DNA from: Odobenus rosmarus divergens
Lineage: Eukaryota; Chordata; Mammalia; Carnivora; Odobenidae
Direction: 5' to 3'
Assembly: GCF_000321225.1 (NCBI RefSeq)
Contig: NW_004450266.1
Span: 7,221,245-7,285,244 of the forward strand
Length of the DNA stretch: 64,000 nt
Below, one piece after another: positions 1 to 10,289 of the stretch. Below the pieces are notes generated by a model. That model was given only the letters and a program-made list of their open reading frames with translations, ran no database searches and was not told the DNA's origin. Numbering within the stretch: the stretch's first letter is position 1; the number at the start of each line of letters is the position of its first letter. The position numbers were made by a program, and so were the translations under genes.

Positions 1-534
1 AGAGACAACAAAGGAAAGAAAGCATTGCACATATAGAAGTTCAAACAATGTGACTACCTTTCTCCTCCCCCCATCCTTTTTAAAAACTCCCTTCATGATC
101 TTCTGCTACATTATATCTCCACAGTCTAAAGTGTGCAATGAAGGAGGAAATGTGACAATGTAATGTTATAGAAATGTGAAACAAGGTCTAGGATATTTTA
201 AAAACTCTGTTGTATGAACAGGAGATTGTCTAGCCAGCTGATTACAGAGGCATCACAGAGATTATAAATTTGGGGTGCTGGGATGCCTCTTCAACATCTC
301 CCAACTAAGGCTTCCCGGAAAGTCCGGGACGAAGGTAGGAGTGGATGGGGGGTTTCCATGCACTCTGTCCAATCTATTTTTAAAATCTTCATAACTGAAC
401 ACTGACCAGTGACAAAGCCTCTGAGACTAACTAAAATGTCAAGTCTCTGCCTTTGGATAGCATTTATCAACTTCGTGTCCTCACTACAGATATCAAATGC
501 TTTCCATAAGCTGTGATGGACAGGTAGATTCAGT
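1..534. other. unannotated stretch
   Basis: Ordinary-composition DNA. I see no repeat family, splice-like exon structure or convincing frame; the short antisense open frames here have no recognisable domain. Confidence 0.5.
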
Positions 535-670
535 CCTTTAACAAATATTTGTTGACCACCTACTCTGTGGCTGGAACTATAGTGGGCTGTAGGCATCCAG
601 CGGTGAGGCAAGTAAGCCCTGCCTTTGTGAGCTGACGGTGCAGTAGACATGTCTGATGAATGTGCAATAG
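535..670 (-). mobile_element. L2 LINE 3' fragment, antisense
   Basis: Reads ACAAATATTTGTTGACCACC, then a CAGCGGTGAGGCAAG block and a CCCTGCCTTTGTGAGCT block. This is the usual order of the reverse-complemented L2 3' end (TTGAGCACCTACTATGTGCC, GGGGATACAGC, CCCTGCCCTCATGGAGC). Strongly diverged, as expected for L2. Confidence 0.7.
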
Positions 671-1009
671 GGAAATGAATCACATATACCTTGAGAAATA
701 TCATTTGTTTGGTGGACAGAATCTTTCAATATATGAGGTCCATGGCAGAGGGGATAATAAAGGAATCCTTGAGTAAAAATTTTGGAATCCACTGTTCATT
801 CTGTGCACCTCATTCGACTGATGGGAAAACAGAGCCCCAAGCTAAAAGTAGCAGGTGAAAGTACGATGGGAAACAAGATCATTTGCATCCTCTCAAAGGA
901 TCTTTGATTAACTTCAAAGAGAAAAATTGTAACTTTACAGTTGAAAAACCTGGCCAATTCTGCCTGAAGTAATTAATAAGTCAGGATCACTGGTAATGTG
1001 ATAGGTGGT

Positions 1010-1380
1010 CATCATGTGTCTCCTGATGTGACACAGTAAGAGGGACAGAACCTCACTTCTGTGGTACTCCTGCCAAAAATGAAGAACCTGAATCTAATCA
1101 TGAAGAAACCTCAGACACACCCATATTGAGGATCATCCAATGAAATAACTGTCACATACTCCTCAAAAACACCAAAATCAGGAAAGAGAAAGACTCTGGC
1201 AGTTCTAGATTAAAGGGATGGCTTAGCTGTCATGACAATAAATGTAACACGTGGTCCTGGACTGGGACATTAGTGGGACAATGTTAATTTCTTGATCTTG
1301 ATACCTACTATGTTTATGCAGAAGACTTCCCTTGTTTTTAAGACCTACACAACTGAAGTATTTAGAGGTTTAAAAAGATG
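1010..1380 (+). mobile_element. ancient L1 3' UTR fragment
   Basis: Contains AAAATGAAGAACCTGAATCT, then AGACACACCCATATTGAGG and a GTGGTCCTGGACTGGGACAT block followed by ACAATGTTAATTTCTTGAT. This succession is typical of old mammalian L1M 3' UTRs. No reverse transcriptase reading frame remains. Confidence 0.65.
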
Positions 1381-1469
1381 AAGAAATCCCCACCTTCAAA
1401 GAGAGGCACAGTATGATGGATCTCTGCCTAAGGAATAGGCAGAGTGTGAGCACAGAAGGCTCCCCAACC

Positions 1470-2060
1470 AAATCTTTGTGGGTAAGGGAAGACTTCCTGT
1501 AGGAGGTGGCATTCAAGTTGAATTTTGAAGGCAAGAAAGTTAGCTAGACCATAAGGGAAAGGAGGCGCTTTCTAAATAGAGGTAACCGTACAGGGACATG
1601 GATGAAAGCCAAGAGGCAGATTATGGCCTCAGAGTTGGCACATGAAGGCAGTGCCTGGGACAGTCTAGACAAGAAGATCAGGTTGGATTTTGAAGGGGGC
1701 TCAAATGAAGCTAAAGAACTCAAACATCTTGAAAGTGCAGGTATAGGGTGGGGATGGGGAGCAGAGAGTTATCAAAGACTTTTAAGTAGAGGAGGCACGT
1801 GATCCTAAGTATTTGAAAAAGACCATCTGGCAGCTGTGTAGAGAAGTGGGTTAAAGGCCAGAGAAGACCAGAGACGCTGAATTCGGTCATTTAGGTAAAC
1901 TCAGGAATTGCAGTGAGGATGGAGAAGGGAGGAGAGATTTAAGAGAGATTGAGGGTGTAAAATGAACAGATGTTGATGACTGGCTGAATAGGGGTGGGCA
2001 AGAAGAAGTCCGAAGTGACTCCTAATTCTCAAGCTTGCGTATCTGGGTGGAGGGTAGCAC
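1470..2060 (-). mobile_element. L2 LINE internal fragment, antisense
   Basis: Starts with GGAAGACTTCCTGTAGGAGG and continues to a CCATCTGGCAGCTGTGTAG block and a GAAGTGACTCCTAATTCTC block. These match, in order, the reverse complement of the 3' part of the L2 coding region (complement of AGGAAGCCTTCCCTGACC and upstream). Diverged and frame-broken; the 66-codon open frame inside is chance. Confidence 0.55.
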
Positions 2061-2269
2061 TCTTCACTTCCATGTCAAGAGAATTCAGGAGGACGTGGAG
2101 GTTATAGAGGGGAGAGTAAGGTCAGCTGTTACCATGCTATAATCTAACTCTGTAGCTAGCTTGATATTCTCTGGTATGGCTGCTCTGTGCCACGGGAAAC
2201 CCAGCCAGAGACCCTCCCAATGGCCAGCCCCACGTATTATGCAGAAAGACAAACAAACAAAACCAATAG

Positions 2270-2690
2270 ATGAGATATAATAGCAGCACATTATTTGTAA
2301 TGGGAAAAATCGAAACAGCTTTGGTAAGTTGGGGGACAGTCTTGTCAGAAGATTATGTAGCCACTCTAAAGTTGTTCTTCTTTGCAGAGTTTCTCAGGCC
2401 ATGGAAAAATGCCAATGCTATCATGTAAAATTTTTAAAAAGCAGATTTCAAAATTGTTAACTGAACAAAAGTCTTCCTGGAGAAAAATCTGAAAAAACAA
2501 AAAAAAAAAACCAAAAAAACACCTCACCAAAAACATGCCAAATATTAACAATGGTTGCCTCTGGGTGATAGGATTATAAGTAATATATATTTTCTTCTCC
2601 AAGCTTTTGGGATACTTTCTAACTTTCCCACAATGAACATTCATTACTTTCATAACGGAAATTAAAAGCTGTCATTAAAAAAAAATGGCT
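2270..2690 (+). mobile_element. ancient L1M 3' end
   Basis: Order of blocks: GCAGCACATTATTTGTAATG, a TATGTAGCCACTCTAAAG block, ACAATGGTTGCCTCTGGGTG and a terminal A-run after AAATTAAAAGCTGTCATT. This is the standard 3' UTR order of old L1M elements. Contains an A-rich low-complexity patch near 2490-2520. Confidence 0.75.
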
Positions 2691-3766
2691 GGGAGAACCT
2701 TCTTCTACTTTATCCCTTTTCAATCCACCCTTCCCACTCCCCCTGAAGACTAACTGCCTTTTAAGCTTTATCTTTGAGAGTGAAATAAGAGAGCATTTAA
2801 CAAATCAGGGGAAATTATCAGCTGGGCTGAAGAGGCGTTCTCTCTTATGTAGGCAGATATGTTATTAGAGCTGTTGAAACTGTATATATTAAAGAGGTTT
2901 GTCTTGCCCTTATTGATTCTATGCTATGTTACCAGGAAAAGAAAACCTATCATGGGGAAGAAAGTGTGAGCCTTTAAAGAGCAAGTTTTAATTATGAGAT
3001 GTATTTATTTGCAAAACCTCTTTTCTTCATAGTCCAGCAGTTACCGTGAAATTGTTTCAGAAAGCAGGTATTTCAGGCAAGGAGACACGTGGGGGCAAGG
3101 GGCAATGCTTCATGCCTGTTGTCTGATACTGTATCAGATACGCAAACTGGTGACATAGGACTGGGACACCCACTGATAAGCTCCATCAAACATTCACAAT
3201 TAGAGGGCAAGAAAAGTGCGCGCCCGAGGATGTTCTCATTCTTTGGAAAGTTTGCTGTAAATGGCTCCCTGGCAAGGTTCCCTCAACATTTGTGATTTTT
3301 CAACTCACAGAAATGTTTACTATATGCACAGATTCCCCAACCTAATAATAATACCTTACACAAGCAGAGCCCTTCACCTTTTCAAAGGCGCTCCACATCT
3401 GTTGATTCACTCAAGCCTTGCACCCCCTGCCCCTCTTCCCACTAGGCTCCTGTTACTTCCAGTTTGCGTGGGAGGAACAAGGACCCAGAGAGGCAGAGCA
3501 GTCACTAGAACTGAAGAAAGAACAGGAGACATTCTTGGAAACCCCCCTGTGTGGCTCTGGCACTTCCCCTGTGAGTTCCCTTATCAACTCCTCAAGGTAA
3601 CTTGGGAGGGAGGGTGAGTAAACTGGGGTGTGTGTGCTTCTGGCTCAACAGAATCAGAAGGCTCCCCACTCTCCAGAATTCCAGGACCATGCCTTTCCCA
3701 GCATAACCCCATTTTTAAAAGCCAAGGGCTGAGGCTAGGTATTATTCTCTGGGAGGTAACTCGGTT
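2691..3766. other. unannotated stretch
   Basis: No confident repeat or gene. A diffuse MIR-like trace (ACCCAGAGAGGCAGAGCAGTC near 3483) is too weak to call. The 118-codon and 60-codon open frames here overlap each other in different frames and show no domain. Confidence 0.45.
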
Positions 3767-3821
3767 TAACCTGTGAGCTGTCTTTCTGGGAGGTTTCTCT
3801 AACCTGTGAGCTGTCTTTCTG
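3752..3821. repeat. short tandem duplication, period 33 bp
   Basis: The 22-bp string beginning TAACCTGTGAGCTGTCTTTC occurs perfectly at 3767-3788 and 3800-3821; each copy is preceded by a diverged CTGGGAGGT segment. About two copies of a 33-bp unit in otherwise unique sequence. Confidence 0.85.
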
Positions 3822-4035
3822 TCTTGAGGGAATTCAAAGCTAGTATTTGGGGGTTAACAATGACTTCTGAATGTATCTGCTAGAAAAGGAGAAAGCCTCT
3901 GCTTGGTTTCCCACACATCTCCTTTGGAGAAATAGTTGGATCTTTCTCTTTTCCCACCTTCACTCCAATGTTCAGCAGAGTATTTGGTACTTAGGGGTTC
4001 TTAGTAAATATTCCTGCATGGAGTGAAGAAACAGA

Positions 4036-4290
4036 TACTAGTAACAAAATAGCTAGCATGTACTGAGCATTGTGCCCAGGACTGAGCAAAAGGCATTATC
4101 TCATTTAAATTTTAGAGCAGCACCATGTGGTAGATATGATTATTGCCCCTACTCCATAGGTGAGAAAACTAAGACCTAAAGAAGTTAGGCAGTATGTCCA
4201 AGGCCCTAATGATTAATAAATGGCAAAGCCAGATTCCAGCTTAGGTTGTTCTGAGTCCAGGCTCTTGGCCACCATACCGTATTGGATCGA
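4036..4290 (-). mobile_element. MIR SINE, antisense, near full length
   Basis: Antisense MIR blocks in order: GCATTATCTCATTTAAAT, TAGGTGAGAAAACTAAGACC, GAAGTTAGGCAGTATGTCC and a GCAAAGCCAGATTCCAGC region, then CCAGGCTCTTGGCCACCATA. Nearly the whole element is represented. Confidence 0.85.
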
Positions 4291-4316
4291 CGGATGAATG
4301 TCTTGCCCTGGACGCT

Positions 4317-4351
4317 GGATGGATGGATGGATGGATGGATGGATGGATGGG
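4317..4351. repeat. GGAT tetranucleotide microsatellite
   Basis: About nine uninterrupted GGAT units. A pure array of this length is likely length-polymorphic. Confidence 0.95.
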
Positions 4352-4544
4352 ATTAATGGCACTGGCAGTGAAGTGAGCTCTCCATGAACCCCTGCAGTAC
4401 ATTAGATGTTGTGGTTAATCTTGTCCAGAGCCTGCCATCCTGTGACTTTCCATGATCGCATCCTGTTTATTTCCTCATCATGAATTTCACAAACTGCAAT
4501 TACACGTGTATGCATTTGTTTTACTTTTTCTTTAAACATCTGCC

Positions 4545-4678
4545 CAACTTGCAATATAAGTTGCAAGCTCAGTTCCATGAGTGTCTTAGTCACTGTTGTG
4601 ATCCCCAGCACCTAGCACAGAGCCTGGCACAGAGTAGATAGTTCCATAAATATTTTTGAAATGAGTGAATGAATGTGG
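4545..4678 (+). mobile_element. L2 LINE 3' end
   Basis: Contains CCCCAGCACCTAGCACAGAG, CCTGGCACAGAGTAGATAG and the terminal GAGTGAATGAATG, the sense-strand L2 3' terminus with its short TGAA tail. Confidence 0.85.
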
Positions 4679-5239
4679 GCTCCTATCCTTCTTTAGGGGT
4701 GGAGGGCCTGTGAGCATGCATACATGAGCACTTGTGAAAAATGGGTATTTTACGTGAATTTACTCCAGTCCCTGCCGATGCTTACTTTTGGCCTCGGAGG
4801 GCATGTGGTTCGGGCAGTGGGGCTGCGATTCATAGGAGCACATAATGGTTCTGATTGTGCTCCTCCACGGACGTTTGCACCCAGATAACAGGGCAAACAC
4901 TGATCAGAAAATAGCAGCATCTGTTGTGGTCAAGATGACTAGCTGGCAGAATTCCATGGTGGAAACATCCTCTCTGATTAGGTCTGCCCCCGCTTTCACA
5001 GCAGAGAGGCGTTATATCAGCTGACATCACTTGCATAACATTTCCGTTCCGAGGGCTGCTGGCAATGGTCTCCTCCAAAGGGGGTCTCCTAAAGCTTTCC
5101 TCCTGCATGCTTAAGGCCACGTGATCCTTTCCAAAGACGATGCCTCAGCCAAGGCCTCCTTTCTTGCTAATTTTTGTCCTGTCTCTTTTCTTACTTGTCT
5201 AACAGACTTCTTTGTCACTTGATATGAATTTGCCCTTTC
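4679..5239. other. unannotated stretch
   Basis: Unique-looking sequence with moderate GC. No family or exon recognised; the 96-codon antisense frame (4830-5120) has no domain-like composition. Confidence 0.45.
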
Positions 5240-5438
5240 GGGATGCCTGGGTGGCTCAGATGGTTAAGCGTCTGCCTTTGGCCCTGGTCATGATCTCCAG
5301 GTCCTGGGATCGAGCCCCGTGTCAGGCTCCCAGCTCGACAGGGAATCTTTTTCTCCCTCTCCCTCTGCCTCTCCCCCTGCTTGTGTTCTATCTCTCTCTC
5401 TCTCTTTCAAATGAATGAATAAAATCTTAAAAAAAAAA
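5240..5438 (+). mobile_element. CAN-SINE (tRNA-Lys type)
   Basis: tRNA-derived head GATGCCTGGGTGGCTCAG, a B-box-like GGGATCGAGCCCC, a CT-rich body and an AATGAATAAAATCTT-A tail. Flanked by an imperfect duplication (AATTTGCCCTTT before, AAATTGCCTTTT after). Not a functional tRNA gene. Confidence 0.95.
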
Positions 5439-5689
5439 TTGCCTTTTTTTTCTGCACGGTAGACCAGGTGGCAGTTGCTGGTCCTCTACAAAGCTAAATC
5501 TGATCCATTTCCTAGTCTTAGAAGTCTGCAGCCTTTGCTGGAACTGTTCATTGGTCCAGAGGCCATTTGCCCAGAGGTAATCAGTAATGTAACAGACAAA
5601 GTAAATATAAAAGCAACCACAAAGGCCTTCACTAAATTACCAAGCCCCCATAGGGTGATTCTAATGACTATGATACCAGACGCTGACCT

Positions 5690-5765
5690 AATGCTTTATA
5701 CAAGTCATACATTTAATCCTTATAACCATCCTATAAAATAAAGTATATTACTACTCCCAAATCAG
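5690..5765 (-). mobile_element. MIR fragment, antisense (weak)
   Basis: ATGCTTTATACAAGTCATAC, then TTTAATCCTTATAACCATCC, resembles the antisense MIR 3' region (ATTTAATCCTCACAACAACC). Short and diverged. Confidence 0.45.
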
Positions 5766-5854
5766 AATATAATCTGACATTCCTAGGCCTTATCAGCCTG
5801 CGGGACAAAAGGAGTAGCATTAATGTTAATTCCCAAATAAACACTATTCTGGCC

Positions 5855-5983
5855 TGCATACTACTTTTTCCATATAAAAATATACCTTGGAAATAAGTGC
5901 ATCCTCCTTCTTTTTTATGATTGCATACTATTTCATTATATGGGTGTACCATCTGAATTTAACCAGAGGGATCATGGTGATTG
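5855..5983 (-). mobile_element. ancient L1 3' fragment, antisense
   Basis: A GATTGCATACTATTTCATTA block, then ATGGGTGTACCATCTGAATT and TAACCAG, matches the complement of the L1M phrase that reads TTAAATAAATTATGGTACAT. A SINE lies at its right end. Confidence 0.55.
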
Positions 5984-5998
5984 TGATATATTCATTTA

Positions 5999-6195
5999 TT
6001 TTTTTTTAAAGATTTTATTTATTTATTTGACAGAGAGAGACACAGCGAGAGAGGGAACACAAGCAGCGGGAGTGGAAGAGGGAGAAGCAGGCTTCCCACA
6101 GAGCAGGGAGACTGATGCGGGGCTCGATCCCAGGACCCTGGGATCATGACCTAAGCCGAAGGCAGATGCCTAACGACTGAGCCACCCAGGAGCCC
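5999..6195 (-). mobile_element. CAN-SINE, antisense, perfect 15-bp target duplication
   Basis: Begins with the T-run and AAAGATTTTATTTATTTATT, ends GAGCCACCCAGGAGCCC. TGATATATTCATTTA occurs exactly at 5984-5998 and 6196-6210, fixing both ends. The intact duplication suggests a fairly recent insertion. Confidence 0.97.
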
Positions 6196-6439
6196 TGATA
6201 TATTCATTTAAATAAATATCAAGCACTTAACTTAAGATTAGGTCCATACTAGCTGCTCAAAAATGTTAAATAAGGGAATTAAATTATATTATAACTATCA
6301 GGTCTATTGACTCTTAAAAAGAAGCAACCCAAAAGAGGTTGAAGTTTCAAATCAGTCGGGAAAGGATGAAGCTTTCAATTAACAGTGCCATTGTAACCGA
6401 CAAATCATTTTGGAGGGAAAAAAGTTAGATACCTGTCCA

Positions 6440-7330
6440 TTATAATATTCCTTTAAAATTTTTCACACTGAATATAAAAAATGAAAATAGAAAATCCTAG
6501 AAGAAAAGTAGGTGACAATTTAAATCATTTTGGAGGTGAAGAAGAAAACCATGTTTAAGTGTGACATGAAAAGGAAAAAAAAATGTTAAAGAAAAATGTC
6601 AAAAATCTGACTGTGTAAAATTTTTGAAATGTTTGTATATTTATAAAACCAAGACAAGAATCAAAGGAACAAAATATTGAGGAAGTATTTGAAACATACA
6701 CAAAAGAGTGCTATTATTCTTAACATATAATGAGGTTTTACAAATGAATAAGGAAAAGACATCTCAATAGAAAAGTAGGCAAAGAACATAAAAAGCTAAT
6801 TTACCAAAAAAGTACCAAGCTAGGCATATGATATATATTTAACTCACTTGTAACTCTAAGAAATGCCAGATACAATAATATTCAAAGTTTTTTTTCTTTT
6901 TGCTTATGAAATGAGAAAAGTGTTAGAGAAATATGACATGCCCAGAAAATAGTTACTCTCCCTATATTGCCAATGGGTAGATATCAGCACAACCTTTCTG
7001 AAAGAGAATGTAGCCACATTCACCAAAAGCTTTCCATTGTATGAAGCTTTCAGCCCAGGAATCTATGTCTACATTTAAGGGAGTTAATTAAGAGAAAATA
7101 ATCATGGATGGACTTATATAAAGAATTATGTAAAAGAGTTTTATAAATGTTAGTAGTAATAGCAACAAATTGGAAACAATCTAAGTGTCAACACATTAGT
7201 AAACAATCAATTGTATTATGGTACATCATAGTATGATGAACTGTTATACAGCTATTAGAGACCACGGTGAAAAGTATATTTAATGAACTGGAAAGAATTT
7301 ACAATACATATTTTTGTGATCTTTCTTTAA
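6440..7330 (+). mobile_element. ancient L1M 3' half
   Basis: Runs through ACATCTCAATAGAAAAGTAG, GCAAAGAACATAAAAAGC, a CAGGAATCTATGTCTACA block, TAGCAACAAATTGGAAACAA and TTATGGTACATCATAGTATG, the ordered landmarks of an old L1 end. AT-rich, stop-riddled, no intact ORF2. Confidence 0.75.
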
Positions 7331-7403
7331 CTTATTATAGAAAATGTGAGACAAATACAAAGTTTGGTGAATTATACCCATCACCTAATTGCAATAATTA
7401 TTA

Positions 7404-7516
7404 CTTTTTATTTTTATTTTATTTTTAAGTAGGCTCCGCACCCAATGTGGGGCTTGAACTCATGACCCTGAGATCAAGAGTTGCATGCTCAACCAACTGA
7501 GACAGCCAGGCGGCCC
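7404..7516 (-). mobile_element. older CAN-SINE, antisense, short form
   Basis: TTTATTTTTAAGTAGGCTCC, then GGGGCTTGAACTCATGACCC and CAACTGAGACAGCCAGG. Lacks the long CT-rich body of younger copies. A degraded duplication flanks it (TAATTGCAATAATTATTA at 7386-7403; TAATTTCAATGATTATAA after), about 15 of 18 matching. Confidence 0.9.
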
Positions 7517-8666
7517 TAATTTCAATGATTATAAAATTCATGGCCAAACTTGTTTTATCTATATTCCTCCCCACTTACTGCCTCCCCCATTAGTTTGAAG
7601 AAAATTTCAGGCACCATTTGATTTTGTCCATAAATACCTTAGTAAATATCTCTAAAACATATGAACTATTTTTTAAAAATAACCACAATATATTATTACA
7701 TTTTAAAATAACAATAATTTCTTGATGCCATCTAGGGTCCAGTCACTATTCAAACTGCCCTGATTGTTTCATAAATCTTTATTTCTCCAGTTTGCTTGTT
7801 TGCATCAGAATCCACATAAACTTCACACATTGCAATTGGTTGATATATCTACTAAGTCTCTTTTGATAGCTTTTCCTCCATTTATTTTTGCCCCCACTTG
7901 TACATTACTTCTTAAAGAGACAGGGTTGTTTGTTCAAGAGAGTTTCCAATAACCTGAATTTACTGAAGGCACTCTTCTGGTTTAACTGTTCTTCTACAAC
8001 TTGTATTTCCTATAAATTGGTAGTTAGTTCTAGAGGCTCGACCCAATTCAGAGTTAATTCTTTTGGGTAAGACTGTCTAGATGTTATTGTGTACTGCACC
8101 TGTCTTTGTGATGTTAGTAGTCTGTGATACTCATTGACTAGATTCATCACTCACCTAGAGGTTGTACTGGTCATATTCTAATTCATCGATATTCATTCCT
8201 TCTTCACTTTTAACTGGAATACTTCTATAAAGAAAAACTCCCCCTTTTGAACTATTTGCTGACCTAAAGAGGCAGGATAAATGTTTGATCCTTTCCTTTT
8301 ACTTATCAGGTTCCCGAAGAATAATTTGGTTCCCTAGCATTCTCCAGAGGTAGGCAAAGAGGTTTTTTTTTTTTTTTTTCTTTGTGTCAGTATGAGTTCA
8401 TGTATTTAAATATGGCTGATGTATTTTCATCCATTTTATTTATTGTTCATACTGATGTTCAAATTGCCCTATCTTTGGCCAATGGGAACATCTTTTTATT
8501 GACTCCCAGGTCTTTGATAGCCTCCATCCCCTCCCCCACCCCACCGTGGAATAATAGGATGTTTCAGGCTCATCTTGTACCTATCCTGTGTCAGATCTGA
8601 AATCATCCATTTTAGGAGGACCTTGGTTCTTTTTAGTGGGAAATGGTAGTTAAAAACCAAAATCTT

Positions 8667-8872
8667 GGGGCGCCTGGGTGGCTCAGGCGGTTAAGCAACT
8701 GCCTTCGGCTGGGGCCATGATCCTGGGGTCCTGGGATCAAGCCCCATATTGGGCTCCCCGCTGAGCGGGGAGCCTGCTTCTCCCTCTCCCTCTGCCTGTT
8801 GCCACCCCCCCGGCTTGTGCTCTCTCTCTCTGTCAAATAAATAAATAAAACCTTAAAAAAAAAAAAAGAAAG
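8667..8872 (+). mobile_element. CAN-SINE inserted in an old L1-like block
   Basis: Full head (GGGGCGCCTGGGTGGCTCAG), GGGATCAAGCCCC, and an AAATAAATAAATAAAACCTT-A tail. AAACCAAAATCTT is duplicated at 8654-8666 and 8873-8885, and the host repeat continues on the right. Confidence 0.97.
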
Positions 8873-9049
8873 AAACCAAAATCTTGCTACTAGAAGTTGC
8901 TTATTGCTACTGGGTTAGTATTATTATAAAGCTTTTTTAATTGGCAGGTTTAGGAAATTTTTTAAAAAGTGAATTTAAAAATTCACTATGTGTTTATTCC
9001 ATTACTTCTAATTCAGTTTTTACTTAACTTCTTCAGTCTTCTATCTGTA

Positions 9050-9345
9050 TCTCCCTCCTTCCATTAGAAATAATAAATGATGCTATAGAAAAATATTTAC
9101 TGATTTGTGAAAATAGCCATAATATTTATTTTAGTAGGAAATAATCATATGTATGTATAAATCATAAATATATATTTCATATGTATATATCAAAGATACA
9201 GAAGTTAGCAGTGATTATTTCTTGATGATGCAATTAAAAGTAATTTTTAGTTTCCTTTGGTTTTTTTTTTTTTTGCTTTTTAGTATTTACAAGATTTCCA
9301 TAATAAAACTATTTTATTTTTGCTATAAGAAAAAAATTGCTAAAA
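9050..9345 (+). mobile_element. ancient L1M 3' end
   Basis: ATGATGCTATAGAAAAATAT, a GCAGTGATTATTTCTTGATG block and a final CCATAATAAAACTATTTTAT segment give the L1M terminal order (host repeat of the right type and direction). Confidence 0.6.
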
Positions 9346-9429
9346 AACAAAAATAAGCCAGATGGTATAAACTGTAATATAGTAAACTGTCTGCCAATCT
9401 TATATGTGGGTAGAATAATGATATTCTAT

Positions 9430-9600
9430 TACATCTGTGGAGTGCTTTACAATTTACAAAGCATTTTACATCCATTATCTTTCATGATCATCACAGTACT
9501 GTGAAGGAGTCAGAATAGGAATATTGTCTTACAGGAAAAGAAAATAGAGGTTTAAAAAGATCACATATGATGGAATCAAGGTTAGAACTCAGGGCTCCTG
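9430..9600 (-). mobile_element. MIR-class SINE fragment, antisense
   Basis: GAGTGCTTTACAATTTACAA, then ACATCCATTATCTTTCATGA and GGTTAGAACTCAGG, matches an antisense MIR3/MIRc-type order. The central GAGGAAACTGAGG block is eroded. Confidence 0.6.
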
Positions 9601-9601
9601 C

Positions 9602-10090
9602 TTTTTTTTTTTTTTTTTAAGTAGGCTCCATGCCCAGTAAGGAGCCCAATTCAGGGCTTGAACTCACAACCCTGACATCAAGACCTGAACTGAGATCAAG
9701 AGTCAGATACTTTGGGGTAAATACCCAAGTCAATCAGAGAAAGACAAGGATCATATGATCTCACCGATATGAGGAATTTGAGAAACAAGACAGAGGATCA
9801 TAGGGGAAGGAAAGGAAAAATGAAACAAGATGAAACCAGAGAGGGAGACAAACCATGAGACTCAATCTCAGGAAACAAACTGAGGGGTGTGGGAGTGGAG
9901 TTGGGTGGGAGGGATGGGGTGGCTGGGTGATGGACATTGGGGAGGGTATGTACTACAGTGAGCGCTGTGAATTGTGTAAGACTGATGAATCACTGACCTG
10001 TACCCCTGAAACAAAGAATACATTATATGTTAATAAAAAAATAAAAAAAAAGAGTCAGACACTTAACCGACTGGGCCACCCAGGAGCCCC
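9602..10090 (-). mobile_element. older CAN-SINE, antisense, split by an L1
   Basis: Left part 9602-9712: T-run, AAGTAGGCTCCATGCCC, GGGCTTGAACTCACAACCC. Right part from 10050: ACTTAACCGACTGGGCCACC, CAGGAGCCCC. The two pieces join into one SINE when the 9713-10049 L1 is removed. Confidence 0.9.
9713..10049 (+). mobile_element. carnivoran L1, 5'-truncated 3' end, nested in a SINE
   Basis: TCAGAGAAAGACAAGGATCA, GAGGGAGACAAACCATGAGA, GGGGAGGGTATGTACTAC and CTGTACCCCTGAAACAAAG, ending in an A-rich tail: a carnivoran L1 3' UTR. AAGAGTCAGATACTT (9698-9712) recurs as AAGAGTCAGACACTT (10050-10064), the target duplication, one mismatch. Confidence 0.93.
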
Positions 10091-10289
10091 AGGACTACCA
10101 ACTTCCTGTTCAGTGTTCTCTCTCCTGTGTAATATCTGGCTCTGGGTGACTGTTATCATGCTTTTGTTTTCTAGTAGGACAAGAATACCCTGCAGTGTCC
10201 TGTCTGCTGCTTAGAATTTTATCTTCAGAACCCTCTTTCTTTAGCATGAGTTTTGGAGGCCCATAAAAATGTCAAAACCTATTGTTCAA

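Larger units (their letters stand above)
7331..8960 (-). mobile_element. old L1-related block, probably antisense, broken by two SINEs
   Basis: Includes TACCCATCACCTAATTGCAA, ATTGGTTGATATATCTACTA, AAATTGGTAGTTAGTTCTAG, ATCTTTGGCCAATGGGAACA and CAGGCTCATCTTGTACCTAT, a known dispersed L1-associated series. Sequence resumes across both SINEs. Orientation is inferred from the left edge only. Confidence 0.5.

Noticed and set aside
5240..5438. tRNA-like heads of the SINEs as tRNA genes
   Set aside because: The heads keep A/B-box-like motifs but not a foldable 72-76-nt tRNA, and carry SINE bodies and tails.
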